A stretch of DNA of 64,000 nucleotides from Hippophae tibetana (taxonomy: Eukaryota > Streptophyta > Magnoliopsida > Rosales > Elaeagnaceae). This document shows, piece after piece, positions 45,440 to 56,889 of the stretch. Both the position numbers and the translations under genes were made by a program. The notes below the pieces were generated by a model. The model was not told the origin of the DNA. It saw nothing but the letters and a program-made list of their open reading frames with translations, and made no database searches. The stretch lies in assembly GCA_037013495.1 (NCBI GenBank), contig CM072811.1, forward strand, positions 21,760,159 through 21,824,158. Direction: 5' to 3'. The number at the start of each line of letters is the position of its first letter. Position 1 is the first letter of the stretch.

Positions 45440-46290
45440 AAGTTTCTCGTATGTTACCTCCACAACAACTCAATCTGAGACACAAAAATAGACTCTTCTC
45501 CAAAGCCAATACCATACAAAGTAGTGTGATCGGTCACCATAGACCAGTAACATGAACATAATAATGAGAAGCCAACATAAGGAATACACTCAACCATTAA
45601 TATAAATATGCACTTAACTAAAGATAAATAAGGAATTTACATGCTTGTAATGTAAGGCTTAGGTAGGAGTTGATAAATGAAGACATTTAGGCTCTTTTCA
45701 CACCATAACTCTCTTTTTATTCATCATGTAGTTTTTAACTGCAATTGAGCTTTAACTTTATATTTTAGTTTACCATCTCTTATCATTCGTTTCATATTCT
45801 TTTAATTCACATTGTTTTTTGTAACTTCACAACACCTCAAACTTATTTTCAATTTGCTTTTCTTTTTCTTTAAAAGAGTAATTATATTGTGGATCAAAAT
45901 TAACAATTTCTTATCCCGAAACTATTTTTTCAAACTCGAACAATTGGATATTTTATCCATGAATCGTAGAAAAGTATTAGGAATCAAAATATCTCAGAGA
46001 GAAAAAGAAAAAAAATGATATTTTTGGTGTGTCAAAAATGGGTTGAATTCGTGGCTATTTATTGCCAAAATTGGGACCTTGTTGGTGGCTTGTCAAGCTC
46101 CCCCGAAGAGGCCACATAAAGACCCCAATAAAAGTGAAAATTGTTTACCTACCACTCATCGGAAACAAGGACTTAACAATCTTGAAGGAAATTTTTTCAC
46201 AGGTTTGTGATCAATCGGATTTTTTTCACAAAAATTCTCGATACATTGCTACATCTTAAACTATTATTAAAATTTCTTTTTATGAAACTT
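45440..46290 (-). mobile_element. SIRE-like LTR fragment
   Basis: The segment at 45450-45560 ('cctccacaacaactcaatct', 'gccaataccatacaaagtag', 'gtgtgatcggtcacc') matches the U5-side blocks of the LTRs at 22.1 kb and 56.9 kb in the same orientation, which means a minus-strand LTR. A 'ggctatttattgcc' near 46050 may be its degraded TATA region, followed by 'cttgttggtggcttgtc'. Both ends are lost and the middle is diverged. Confidence 0.5.
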
Positions 46291-46299
46291 ATATAATTT

Positions 46300-47755
46300 A
46301 TTACAAATTTTCTAGGTTTCACAAAGATCTTTTGTTATGGATTACTTTTGTATCTCACTTAGGATCTCATATGCTTTTGACCCAGAACTAATGATGTATG
46401 CTACTTTTGGGTGGAAAAAACTTTGGTTGGAGTTGGACTTTGTTTCTATTGGCATTATTTTTTGGACTCAATCCCTTTTGGTGCTATGAAGATGATATTC
46501 TACTTGGGTTGAATGCTTAGAAAAAGTTTCTTGTATGGAGTTTCATTTTTTTCATATTTATAGAAATGGTAAGGCTTAGTTAATAGTATTGCCTCTAGGG
46601 CTACTAGTATCTGTACACGACTTGGTGATGGAATGTTCCACGATTTGCTAATCCTTTCGTTTATTCGGATACTAACAACAATCCTAAATGTAGATTCTTC
46701 TTATTTAGTTTGTTATCATTTTTCTATATTTAAAAATACTTGTAACAAGAGGCTAGATGAAGAATGTGCAGAGTGATATCAAATTAATTGAAATATTTAT
46801 GTGCATCTATCTAACCTTGTCACCTATAACCTTTTATTTAAAAAAAAGTATATTTTAGACTTGTTAAAGTTGTATTATTTTTTCTAGTAATACCTAGACT
46901 ATTGACTTAATTATTTTAGTATTTATTATAAACATATTTTTAAATCAAGAAAAATATCCATTTTGGCCCCTAATTTTACTAACACTTATATAATTACCAT
47001 AAAATTAACCAATTTTATCCCTTGACCATATTCATCTTTGTCCTATTAAAGCTTTACAGACAAAATATGGGCGAGCCTAAATAAATTTTACTTCATCTAG
47101 TTGAATATAGATGAAGTTACCTTCACCCAAATGATGTGAAAATGATTGTATTTTTAAATTTTGTGGTATTTTGAAAATGTTTGTATCACAAATAAAGAAG
47201 CCTTTCAATTTTTCATTCAATTAAAAGTTTACTATTATAATAGTTTTCCTTCTATCTTTGTTTTTGTCGTTGCTTTGAATAAAAATACATTTATTTGTTT
47301 TTTCATTCTTAATTTTATTTTAAAATAATGGTTTTATCTAAATATTAATGAATGATATATTTTACGTTTATGTTTGTTTTTTTTTTTGAATTTTCTAAGA
47401 AGTTTAGATCTATTAAATTTAAGATCTTAAATATTACAATATGATATCAAAATTCATTTAATTACGAAGAACATCTAATAAATTAATTGAAATAATCAAG
47501 CACTTATTAAAAAAATTTAAAATAGAATGCTTGTTAAAACTCAAGTTTTTTCCATGTGTTCAAAAATTTCTAAGTTTTGATTTATTAAATTTCAATGTTA
47601 ATGTATATAGATAGATAAATTTTGATTTAGATTGTGTCTTTGATTTTATTATTGATTTTTTTTATAATTTTCCAAAAAAAAATTATTTAACAAATATTTC
47701 TTATTCAAAAAATTATTTTATAAAGGTTTTGGTCACGGCCTAATAAAAATTGAGA
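46300..47755. other. AT-rich sequence, no gene seen
   Basis: A moderately balanced patch at 46320-46700 gives no recognisable protein. Near 46940-47080, 'ttttggcccctaattt' and 'ttatcccttgacca' look like the diverged terminal region of a Mutator-like element. There is nothing else I can support. Confidence 0.45.
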
Positions 47756-48059
47756 TTATAGTGTATACATATAACCTCGGTTTTATCAGTAACCATGGTC
47801 ATAAGTTAAACTACAAAAATTACTTAAATATAAATAAACTTATATAGTTACAATTATTAAATGACTATAATCATAATTAAAATAATAAAGTTCTATATCT
47901 TTTTAAAACTAAAATCAAATAATATATTATGTGTTATTCATTCAAAAAAACAAATACAAAAATTAGTTTACAATTTTTTCATTTCTCTATTAATTTAATT
48001 TCATGTATTTTATCTCTTTTACACCACACACCAAATTTCCATATCAGATTTTTTCCCTT

Positions 48060-48530
48060 TTTCTTGCTCGCATTTTTCTTTTTCCTTATTTTCACGCTCG
48101 TGTTTTCCCTCTTCTCACCATCAAACCCTACGATGCTTTTGGCTGCCATTAAGGTCATCCTCACCACCCTTCTCTATGTATCCTGGTTCTTTCCAGTTTC
48201 TCATCTTCATCCTCATCATCCACCATAAGCCTTGATTTTCTCGACTCTTTATCCACTCTATTTCTGTTACGCCTAAATTCCATACGTCTATTTCCTCTCC
48301 TCCCAACTATTTTGTTAGCATCGTTCGATTCAAAGTCCATCCTCCCCTTCTTCATTGATACAATCTATTTTCCTCTATCTCTATACCTAATGCTAGGACC
48401 ACTATCGTCATCTGATTCGTCTTCACTATCCACCATGAAACGAGCCATTCCTCAACTCACCCACCTCAATCAGATTCTTTGTAGCTTGAGCCCCTCCCCC
48501 TTGGACTACCTTGCCTGAATTCGAAACCAC
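48060..48530 (+). pseudogene. Possible host-gene 5' fragment, unidentified
   Basis: This block is richer in C and in Ser/Pro/His codons than its surroundings. Plus-strand frames include MLLAAIKVILTTLLYVSWFF (48134) and, later, SSSDSSSLSTMKRAIPQLTH (about 48410). It looks like a 5' leader plus first exon of a plant gene but carries stops between the parts. It may belong to the same captured gene as the exons at 49.1 kb. I do not recognise the protein. Confidence 0.28.
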
Positions 48531-49100
48531 TTGACCCGGTTCTTTGTCGGAACGACCGAGCCAAATTGATACTTGTAAGTTAATAATGACAAATATCAAA
48601 TACGATCGATACTTATACGTTTATGATAACAAATATCACTAGTTTCTAATGTTTATGAATGTGATGTGAATCCTTTTAATAAATATCAACTACAAGGTCC
48701 TTTATGATAGAAACAAAATGGATATTCACCTCTCTATTGCCCATAAAAAAAATCAAAACTGTTTCTTTTGGGTATATCTTGAACTAATTGTCTCTTTTAT
48801 GTTCTATTAATAGTTTGCAGTATTCCAATCACTAACCCTAATAGTCTCAACAAGTCTTAGTGTTGTTGTTAATTTCTAGAAGGTCACTATAGTAATTTTC
48901 TCATTCTATGGTGTAATAAACTATTAAGTTGCATTTGTTAGAATTTTTGGTTTGTTATTTGTCTTTCCTAATACAAATATTTATATCATTCATCTTAAAA
49001 GTTCATAATATTCCTTTAAATCATAAATGAGCAAAAAGACAATGTATGTTACAATGCGTTATGTGGTGTTGACCTTTTTGGCTCAATGATATAGTCTCAG

Positions 49101-49346
49101 GAAATAGATGTGGAGATTGTAGAGCTTGAAAGACAAAAGGGTGATCTTGATGCTCAATTGAAAAAGGTATTATCATATGTAACTATTTTGGTGTTGTTAT
49201 TGTTAAATGGTTGTTCTGCTAGTACCTTTTGGCTGTTGTAGGTCAATATATCCTTGACAACTCTTATTACTCGTCGTTATGATATTAGGGAAGATAGAGA
49301 CCAATTTGAGGAAACTTTTCCCTTGTTCTTGCAATGGTTTGAATGA
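49101..49346 (+). pseudogene. Two captured exons of a coiled-coil protein, intron kept
   Basis: Exon 1 (49101-49166, 22 codons) follows an AG and ends AAG|GT. It encodes EIDVEIVELERQKGDLDAQL plus KK, heptad-like. A 75-bp U-rich GT-AG intron (49167-49241) separates it from exon 2 (49242-49346), which continues in phase 0 as VNISLTTLI, then REDRDQFEE, to a stop. A third exon-like piece begins after an AG near 49423 (FGKEKECLAHYGIG). Charge pattern and phase argue for a real gene fragment copied as genomic DNA. The parent gene is unidentified. Lying inside the CACTA candidate, it is probably captured. Confidence 0.55.
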
Positions 49347-50049
49347 CTATCTTTCTTATTTTGATTTGATTAAAACTTGGAAGTACTTTCGCTTACTTAA
49401 CTAACTCTTTTGAGAACCTTTAGGTTTGGGAAGGAGAAGGAGTGCTTAGCTCACTATGGTATTGGTGCTAATAATAATATTTTTCTATTGTTTCTTTGTA
49501 ACTATACAAGTTGGATTGGTCACTCTTATTGTAGAAATATATTTTAAGATTTGAAGCATACAATCTGATCTAGAATTGATTGTTGTTTTATATACTGTAG
49601 GAAATAAATACATATACATCTACACTTTTAATGGATATTTTATAATTAAAAAAAGTTACATTTTCAAATCTAAAAGAAAAATAGAAATTTTGGTAACTTC
49701 AAAAGCCAAAATAGTAATTTTGTTCCCTTTACGTGTCATGCCAGAGGTAAAATCACTCATGTTGCTCATATTTGTCATGCTAGTTGTAAGGTTTTCTATA
49801 ACTTCTGTAGAAATACTACTAGTTTTGCCTAAAATTGAGCTAACTTTTGATAATTAGAATATGCAGAAGTCAAAGTTGCTAGTTGCTTCAGAGGTGGTTT
49901 ATGTGCCTATAAAATCTCTCAAATTCATTTTTCATAGTAAGGCTCATGATTCATCTTGAGTTGCTGATTTCTTAGTACGATAATTTATCTTTGTGAAGCA
50001 TTAGTGTTGGTTTTGCTGTTGCTATTGTCACGACTGCAATTGTATTGGT

Positions 50050-50640
50050 TGTATAGATTGATAATTAGGGGTTGGAAAGGCTTGAAAGGTTCCTATGCTA
50101 CCATTAATGCCACCTATATGTGGTATATGTTGATGATTCTGCATATGATTCTGGAATGATATGGAATCGGTAGAAATGCTACTATTCTAATGACAATGCT
50201 GATTTTGCTTAGATCATGGTGGTTTTTGTTGCTACTGAATTTGTGAAAGATGTAACATCTAGGATGAATAGAACGATCCATTGAAAAAAATCGTTGATTG
50301 AGCATGAGGCCCTCTATAAGTTGATGGTGCTCCTACATGAATAGGTATTGGAAAAGGATATGCATTATTTTTAGAACCAAATATTAGGGTTCATTGCCTA
50401 TCATATTTGGGTAATTAAAGCTCATTGCTAAAGTTGTAGCAACTACAATCACCAGAGCAGTAGTTGATGTAGTGATAGGTGAAATTGACAAAGAGGCACA
50501 ACCAGATGTAGGAGAATTCCTAGACCAGGTCGAACACAAGAAACTGTTGTTGTTGTAGCCTATTATTAACCCAAAGGTAAGATAAAAGTAGGGCCATGGT
50601 GAAAATCCAATAGCAAGAAAAAGCATACTATCAACATAAA
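50050..50640 (-). pseudogene. TIC: Fragment resembling TIME FOR COFFEE (TIC)
   Basis: Minus-strand frames with one frameshift and a few stops read LAMSFNYPNMIGNEP, then NNAYPFPIPIHVGAPSTYRG, PHAQSTIFFNGSFYSS, MLHLSQIQ, a Gln/Ser-rich stretch with QNHMQNHQHIPHIGG, and GTFQAFPTPNYQ. The MSF-YPN, YPFPIP-HVGAP-YRG and PFFNGSFYSS order is like the C-terminal region of plant TIC proteins, nuclear circadian-clock regulators. Upstream, 'STSGC'-like and Thr/Ala-rich sequence fits the preceding part. The piece is partial, broken and opposite in orientation to the exons at 49.1 kb, consistent with capture. Identification is from memory of the family. Confidence 0.55.
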
Positions 50641-51179
50641 TTCATATTCACAAATGGATTTTTTTAAGAAAAGTTATTAGCAAAATAAAAACATACCAAA
50701 ATATTACTAGGTGCTCTAGGGGGTGGACTTTGCTGTAACAATAGTTTCTTTTTTTACACAACATCACTATTATTGGCTACTTGGGCACCTATTTATGTCA
50801 CTTGTAATTGTTAGATAATTATTATATATAATAATGCTCATTTTAATAAAATTTATTGATTTTGACTTGTAATTTTACACTTAATTTTAATATAATGAAA
50901 TTTAATTTTTTTAATTTTTTAATTTATTTTAATTTATATTGAAAAATGAGGTTAATTGAGATGTATATAGTTATAGTTTAAGTATAACCAAGAAAATAGA
51001 CATATCATTTGTCTATAAGACCGTGATCAAATGGTATGTCTATGGTCTTAGTGTTTTAAAGACTGAGGTCATAGGATATATCTGTGATTTCTTTCACTTA
51101 GGCTCGGCTCTTATAACCATGGTCATAGACCTACGATTACGGTAAAAATTTGATGTCATATATCAATATTATAGTAGTG

Positions 51180-53369
51180 TTTGTTGCATGTTTCTTGGTA
51201 TACATCTTGGCCATATTTTCAATATATGATCCACTTACCATCTCAGAAATGTGAGGTTTTGTACAAAACCATCGAAGCGATAAATTAACCATCTCATGTT
51301 TAAATAAATCAAAAGATCTGGCACTAAAGATGAGCTTCGTAGTTTTTTAAACTTCAAAATTCTCTTAATTCAATTGTGGGTAAACTTGCATGAGTTGAAT
51401 CGCACCCAAGACCATCTCACTCTAACCTCAAAGGATCGAGAAATGCACGAAAATAATGCTTATGAATGTTGTACCAAGTCGTGCAGTCTAACTCTATTGA
51501 TTGACCAAGAGATGATTCAAAAATAAAAAAATACCTTGAAAAGTGAAGAACAAAAGGATAAACATCACAAAAATGAAGAACACCAAAATAGATTAAAAAT
51601 GATCAAATTGTGATCATAGAACAATGAAAACTAAAAAAAATAAAAAATTAGATAACCAAAAATGTGATTAGGAAGTTAAAAAAATTCAAAGAATCAAATA
51701 TAAAGAAAATTGGAAAGCTTACATAAAAGGCAGTAAGCATACTCATAAAACTCATAATGTAGAAGAGGGAATTTAAGTTTTGAAAATCACATAAACTGAA
51801 AAAATGAGTGAGAAATAGGGTTTAATATTTACTTTCTTCAAGATGAATGTACCAAATCTTCCCCCTCTCTCTCCCATCCAACGGGTAAAACATGACAGTT
51901 AAGCAATTTCCTCGAACCTTTACCCTCGATCTCCATGTAAGGATAATTGCATCCAACACTATGAAGCCCTTAAACCTCTTGCTTATACATGTCTAAATTC
52001 CTCTAAAGAAAAAACTATCATGTCCCATTATTCAACAATTAAAAGGATGAGAGAGAAAAGCAATAGACGAAGACTTTTTTAAAGTATTTTGAGAGTCTTT
52101 GGTCATGAAAACTTAGCAAGAAGGAGAAATTCTTATTTGTACTACATCCCGTATATACCAAGAATAAGGATTCACTGATACATTAATAATATGAAAGCAT
52201 TTAGAAAATAAAAAAGATACGAGTAAAATTTAAATTAACCAAACTCAATTTTTAATAATAGGTTCTCATATTTGTATTATTAAACAAATACAAGAAACAT
52301 ATTATCTAAGTAAAAAATTTAACAAATTTAAAATAGGACAAGTCTAATTATATTATTTATTTTTATACAAACATTTTAACAACTCTACATTAGTACTAAT
52401 ATGAACATATTCATCTATTTCACAAATAAAAAACTTCAACTTCTAAACGAAAGAAAGAAAAATTATTTTTGAAAATTAGAAATAAGAAAAAAAAATAAAA
52501 GACCAGAATTTATTTAATATTATTAAATTAATTATTTTTTAAGATATTTTATACAAATATAGTGACAAATTATTTATATTTTAAAAGTCATTAAAATAGT
52601 TATTAATATTTACATGTGTGAATGTAGTAATAAAAAAAAAACTTTAAATATTTCATCTTTTCTTCCCATATATATTTGGTACTAATTTTTAAATGGTGTC
52701 TTTTTCCGTCACAATAACCTCATCCTTCATTTATCGAATAATCCTATCATCAACTTTTATGCTCCAAGATTTCGACCTCAAGACCTTGGGATTTCAATGT
52801 AGAAAAAAAATGAGATAACGATATCTTGTACTCTCTGTCACCAACCATCTTGAGCACCATGCTATATGGTACTATCCACGGGACCACCATCAATATATTT
52901 TCTCTTCCCTTTCGAAATCAACTATTTAAGAGGAAAATCAAACGAAAGAGGCGAAGTACAACCATAAGAAAGAAAATTCTAATCCTTCTAAATATTTTGC
53001 TTTAGAATCGAAGGTGAAGTAAATAATTTTATAAAAACTAAAGATAACTATTAAGAAGAATTTTTCTGGAAGAGGTAAAATGTAAATAAGTTGAAGATAA
53101 TTCTCATAAAGAAGTTAAAAGATAATTATGAAAAATTAATATATATTAATGCTTAAAAAGAACTAGTATTATTCTTCGATCTCTCAAGTTTACTCGTTTT
53201 TTAACCTATCCTCAAAATTAAAACTAATATCATTAAAGGACAAAATGTTATAGTTGATTTTTAAAGTTAACACGGTAATAACACATTCATAATTTATCAT
53301 GTTGAATAAAATGTTATAGTTGACGTTGCATTTAAACATTAATTGACACGTAAAATGATGTTATATATG
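51180..53369. other. No gene seen
   Basis: Sequence at 51200-52170 is less AT-rich and looks like an old non-coding or transposon interior, but gives no motif in six frames. 52680-52930 is similar. It may be the interior of the CACTA element whose right end is at 53526. Confidence 0.4.
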
Positions 53370-53526
53370 AGTGTCGGTTTTATGTGTCAATAGACACTAT
53401 AATGTACGTGTTTTAAATTCATTTTAAATAGATTTTTTAACGAATTAAATTTAAATTTATTATAAGTCGGTTTTAACCAAAAACCGACATTAAATCTCAA
53501 CTTAAATAACCATTTTTGTAGTAGTA
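53370..53526. mobile_element. CACTA-type right terminus
   Basis: The block ends 'ccatttttgtagtagta' at about 53526, the complement of a TACTACTACAAAAATGG end (CACTACAAAAA-type with one change). Subterminal repeats are clear: 'gtcggttttatgtg' near 53374 and the hairpin 'gtcggttttaacc' with 'aaaaccgac' at 53466-53488. I could not find the matching left end. Confidence 0.5.
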
Positions 53527-55920
53527 TTATCTGTTATATATTAATTTTTTAAGTTTTATTTTGAAAAAGTTTACATTAAATTTACATTTTTAAGTACTTA
53601 TATTTTATGTTCATATACGATCGTTTAAATACAAATATTTTACTAGTAAAAATAATATAGATTAAAATCAATGATAGATAGGATATTTGTAATATCTACA
53701 TGCTAGAGTGAAATTATAATATTATCATAATTACATTAATCTTAAAAAATTGATTGCTGTGTTGTGAAAGTAGTTGATGGTGAGAGGTGAGAGGTGAGAG
53801 GCTTCATTATTGCAATGACTTGAGATATGTTTTGGGCCACTAAAGGTGGACCAGAGAGTGAAGAGTTTAGGATAAAAATTAGGAGTTATGTAAATGGCGG
53901 TGAGACAATTCGCTAAAATTATTAATTCATTGCTTTTAAATTGAGAGGTTTTGATTTAATTGATATTGATTTGTTTCGCTATCATTAATTGATATTAATT
54001 AATTGAGAAGTTTAGGATATTGATGTAATTGATATTGATTTGTATTTTTTTCTCTTAATCTTTATTGATGCTTAACTTTGAACAATGTTATTGGCATCTG
54101 TTGCTCTTGTCATTAGTGTTAAAGATTTGATTATTTGGTGAATGAAAATTCTGAATTATCAGAGGATATGGGAGTTTAATCTCATATATTTTATTATTTT
54201 TATTTTTATTTTTATTTTTTCAATAGTTTTTCTTTATATTATTACTTTTTTTTAACAAAATAATTAAACAGTATAAAAAAATAAGTTAAATTATTTTAAT
54301 TGAAATAATTAAAGAACTTTTGATGCATTTTTTTCTTAAAATAAATTAACAAGGTAAAAAAAACTAATTTATTTTTGTTATGATGTTATGCACTTAGCCT
54401 TTTCTCATCACTTTTTGACACTCTCTATGAACCCTAATTAAGTTCCTAAACCACACATTTGATGTTATCGACTGGACCAGATTTGATGTTGAAATTTAGT
54501 TTTATTTTGATACGAAGGAAATAAACTAATTTCATCAGTAAGAAATTATGACACAGATGAAAATGAAAAATAAATAAATGGTGCATGCTTTCACAAAATT
54601 GAAATGAAATGCATGTTAAGCGTCTATAAAAATAGACACCAACACAAAAGCAATCCTTAAAGGTTGATCAACTAATTTAGATGAAGAGTTGAAAATGGCC
54701 GAAGTCTTAATAAATATAACGAAACAAAATATTAATTTGATTTAATGCATGTCTCTCATTTTCATTAAAAGACAAATGATATTGTCATGAAAACATTAAG
54801 ATTTGTTTTTTTTTTTTTTTGAAAAACTCACAAAATAAGTTCCACCGGTAACATATTCACGTTTAATTTAAATTATGGATATTTCATAATATATTTAAGT
54901 GCATTGTTTACAATTTCTTCTTTATTTACAATTTTCATAGTTATATTACACACCCACATATTTATAAAAAAACCCATATAAATTTTTATACGGCCGTATA
55001 AAATCAATTTTTTCTTCTCATACGCCAAACTTACTTCTGGTAACTTTAACAAAAAATTTACAATTTAAACTATATGGTAAAAATAGTGTGTAATTTGAAA
55101 ACGTTTTGGTGATTACCGAAAACGTACTATTCAAGGAAGAGTTGATCATATTTCATTATGGCTCATTTTTCATAACGATAAGTTCCAAAAAAGTATGAAC
55201 TTATCATGATGAAATAGTTTAGCATGATAGTTTTTAATTAGAGTAGTTTAGTCTAATAATTTTCAATAATACCAATTTAGTTTTATAGTTTTTACTTAGG
55301 ATAGTTTATTTTCGTAACTTTCAATTAGAATAGTTTAACCTTGTAGCTTTTGAAAGGTTTTTTAGTTATCGATCTAATTTACAAGAGTAAAATGAATAGG
55401 TAATTAATCAAATTATATTAAATTGAAATTTTACAAGAAATCATACATACAATCATGTGTAAATAAAATAATATGAAAATATTTAAATCATGTGTAAATA
55501 AAATAATACGAAAATATTTAAAGAGTTGACAACCTAGGTTACAATAATGACCTAAGAGAAAAATCATTACTCTATTGGCTCATCTAACTATCCACTATGA
55601 AAATAATGTTCGATTACAAGGTTAAGACTTAAACTACTCTATAAGGTAATACCCCCAAGTAACCTACTTACAAGCCTTTGCTTTCTTTCACAATCTCTGC
55701 AAGCATAGTGTTCAAATTTAGACTAACGATATGATAAACTCGAGTCCCACGAGTTAGCAAACCCGTTCAACTGGAACCTAAAATGTTAACATAAAGACAT
55801 AAAGAAACAAATATGATATGTGCAGTGGTGTTGAGTTCCTTGTGACAGAGGATTGGATGAGTTGATTCATGAATTTGGATATAGCATTCAAGATGGATGC
55901 AATTGGAGTATATGTGTGTC
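53527..55920. other. No gene seen; small duplications
   Basis: AT-rich. It contains a triplicated 'gagaggt' at about 53778, a 35-bp tandem duplication at 55451-55520 ('aatcatgtgtaaataaaata'), and at 55210-55370 several 'agtttagt'/'tagtttttaatt' units of the kind found in Mutator-like or MITE termini. There is no coding signal. Confidence 0.45.
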
Positions 55921-55924
55921 ATTT

Positions 55925-56880
55925 GGGTTTTGGTATGTGTCATTGTGTTGTTTATGGGAATAAACAACTTTAGGACATATAACAAACAACATTAGGAAAT
56001 TATCATTACCATCTCACATTTGATGAGTATATGTATTTAGTTATGTAGTGTTTTGACACGGAAAGCGAAAAGGGGAGAATGTAAGTCACATTGTACTCGT
56101 GTCTATGTGTTGGCTTCCCTTGTGTGAAACATAGTGCTTGTTTTATTTTACTCATTGTTCTATCATCCGTTATCTTAAGCTGGTTATTGTATACCAATAA
56201 GACACACACATACATAGTTAGGAACACTTTACATGCAAGCATATTTACATATACCATGAGGTTGGTTTTTTGTAGTGTGCATGCTAAGTGGAGTGCTAGT
56301 TTTTGATGAGCAAGTAAGATGACATTATCACTTGTGTTTTTGGTTAATTTTGGGTGCATGTATTTATGAAAAGTACTCAAATTTTGGAATTAAAAAAATG
56401 TGACTTTTTAGTATCACGCCACCTAACTCTTCATCACCCTTGCCACTACCCTTGGCGTGGTGGCTGGAAAGGTGGTGAAATTGAGTTCTATAAATACCCT
56501 CATTTCTTCTTATTTTGTTTTCAAAAAAATGCAGGAGTGCTATGTCAAATTAACATCTTATTTTTCTATATTTAGATCACTAATGCCTTAAGTGTTGTTC
56601 AATATTAGTGATTTGTGACTGTGTCAGCTAAACCATTATTGCGAGTGGTGAGTAATCAAGTTAGTGTTAGCAAGTGGATTTTTATATGTAAGGCTCCATT
56701 TTGCCTGGTAGTTACCCTCAAGCAAATATTTCTCATTCACTTTCATATTACTGGTCTTCAGTTACTGATCACACCACTTTGGGTGGTGTTGTCTATGGAA
56801 GAGAGTCGGACTCATGTTTCCAATCATGTTGTTGTATAGGTAGCAATAGATAGTTTGAAAAAAGGTCCTGTTTAATAGAG
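55925..56880 (+). mobile_element. SIRE-like 3' end plus LTR, left arm of inverted pair
   Basis: From about 55925 ('ttggtatgtgtcattgtg') this holds the 3' region of a SIRE-like element, a polypurine tract 'gcgaaaaggggagaa' (56065-56079) and an LTR starting TGTAAGTCAC at 56080. The LTR has 'tgtgttggcttcc', 'tgtagtgtgcatgctaagtg', a TATA box and U5 'gatcacaccactttgggtgg'. It is truncated in U5 at about 56880, where the same sequence begins again in reverse complement. No gene is present. Confidence 0.75.
56486..56499 (+). promoter_or_regulatory. LTR TATA box
   Basis: 'ttctataaataccc' lies about 406 bp from the LTR start, conserved with the boxes at 57236-57249 and 22438-22451. It points toward the centre of the inverted pair. 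Confidence 0.7.
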
Positions 56881-56889
56881 TTAATAGTT

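Larger units (their letters stand above)
47760..51179. mobile_element. Candidate CACTA element with captured host-gene pieces
   Basis: The right end reads 'atattatagtagtg' to 51179, which is CACTACTATAAT on the other strand. Subterminal sequence shows CACTA-style repeats ('ctatggtcttag', 'tgaggtcatagg', 'ataaccatggtcatag'). The 14-mer 'taaccatggtcata' occurs both at about 47790 and 51115, so the left subterminal region is probably near 47760, but I could not find a CACTA-type left terminus. No transposase is visible. Between the ends lie gene fragments in both orientations (48.1-48.5, 49.1-49.5, 50.05-50.64 kb), as in gene-capturing non-autonomous CACTA elements. Confidence 0.45.

Noticed and set aside
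46062..46259. 65-codon plus-strand frame (MPKLGPCWWL...)
   Set aside because: Falls in the SIRE-like LTR fragment; the matching LTR segments elsewhere do not preserve the frame.
48121..48355. Minus-strand Lys/Glu/Arg-rich frames opposite the possible host-gene fragment
   Set aside because: Complement of Ser/Pro/Leu-rich plus-strand sequence; frames overlap and lack homology.
56006..56380. 124-codon minus-strand frame
   Set aside because: Spans the polypurine tract and LTR start of the left inverted arm, opposite to the LTR sense; no protein family.
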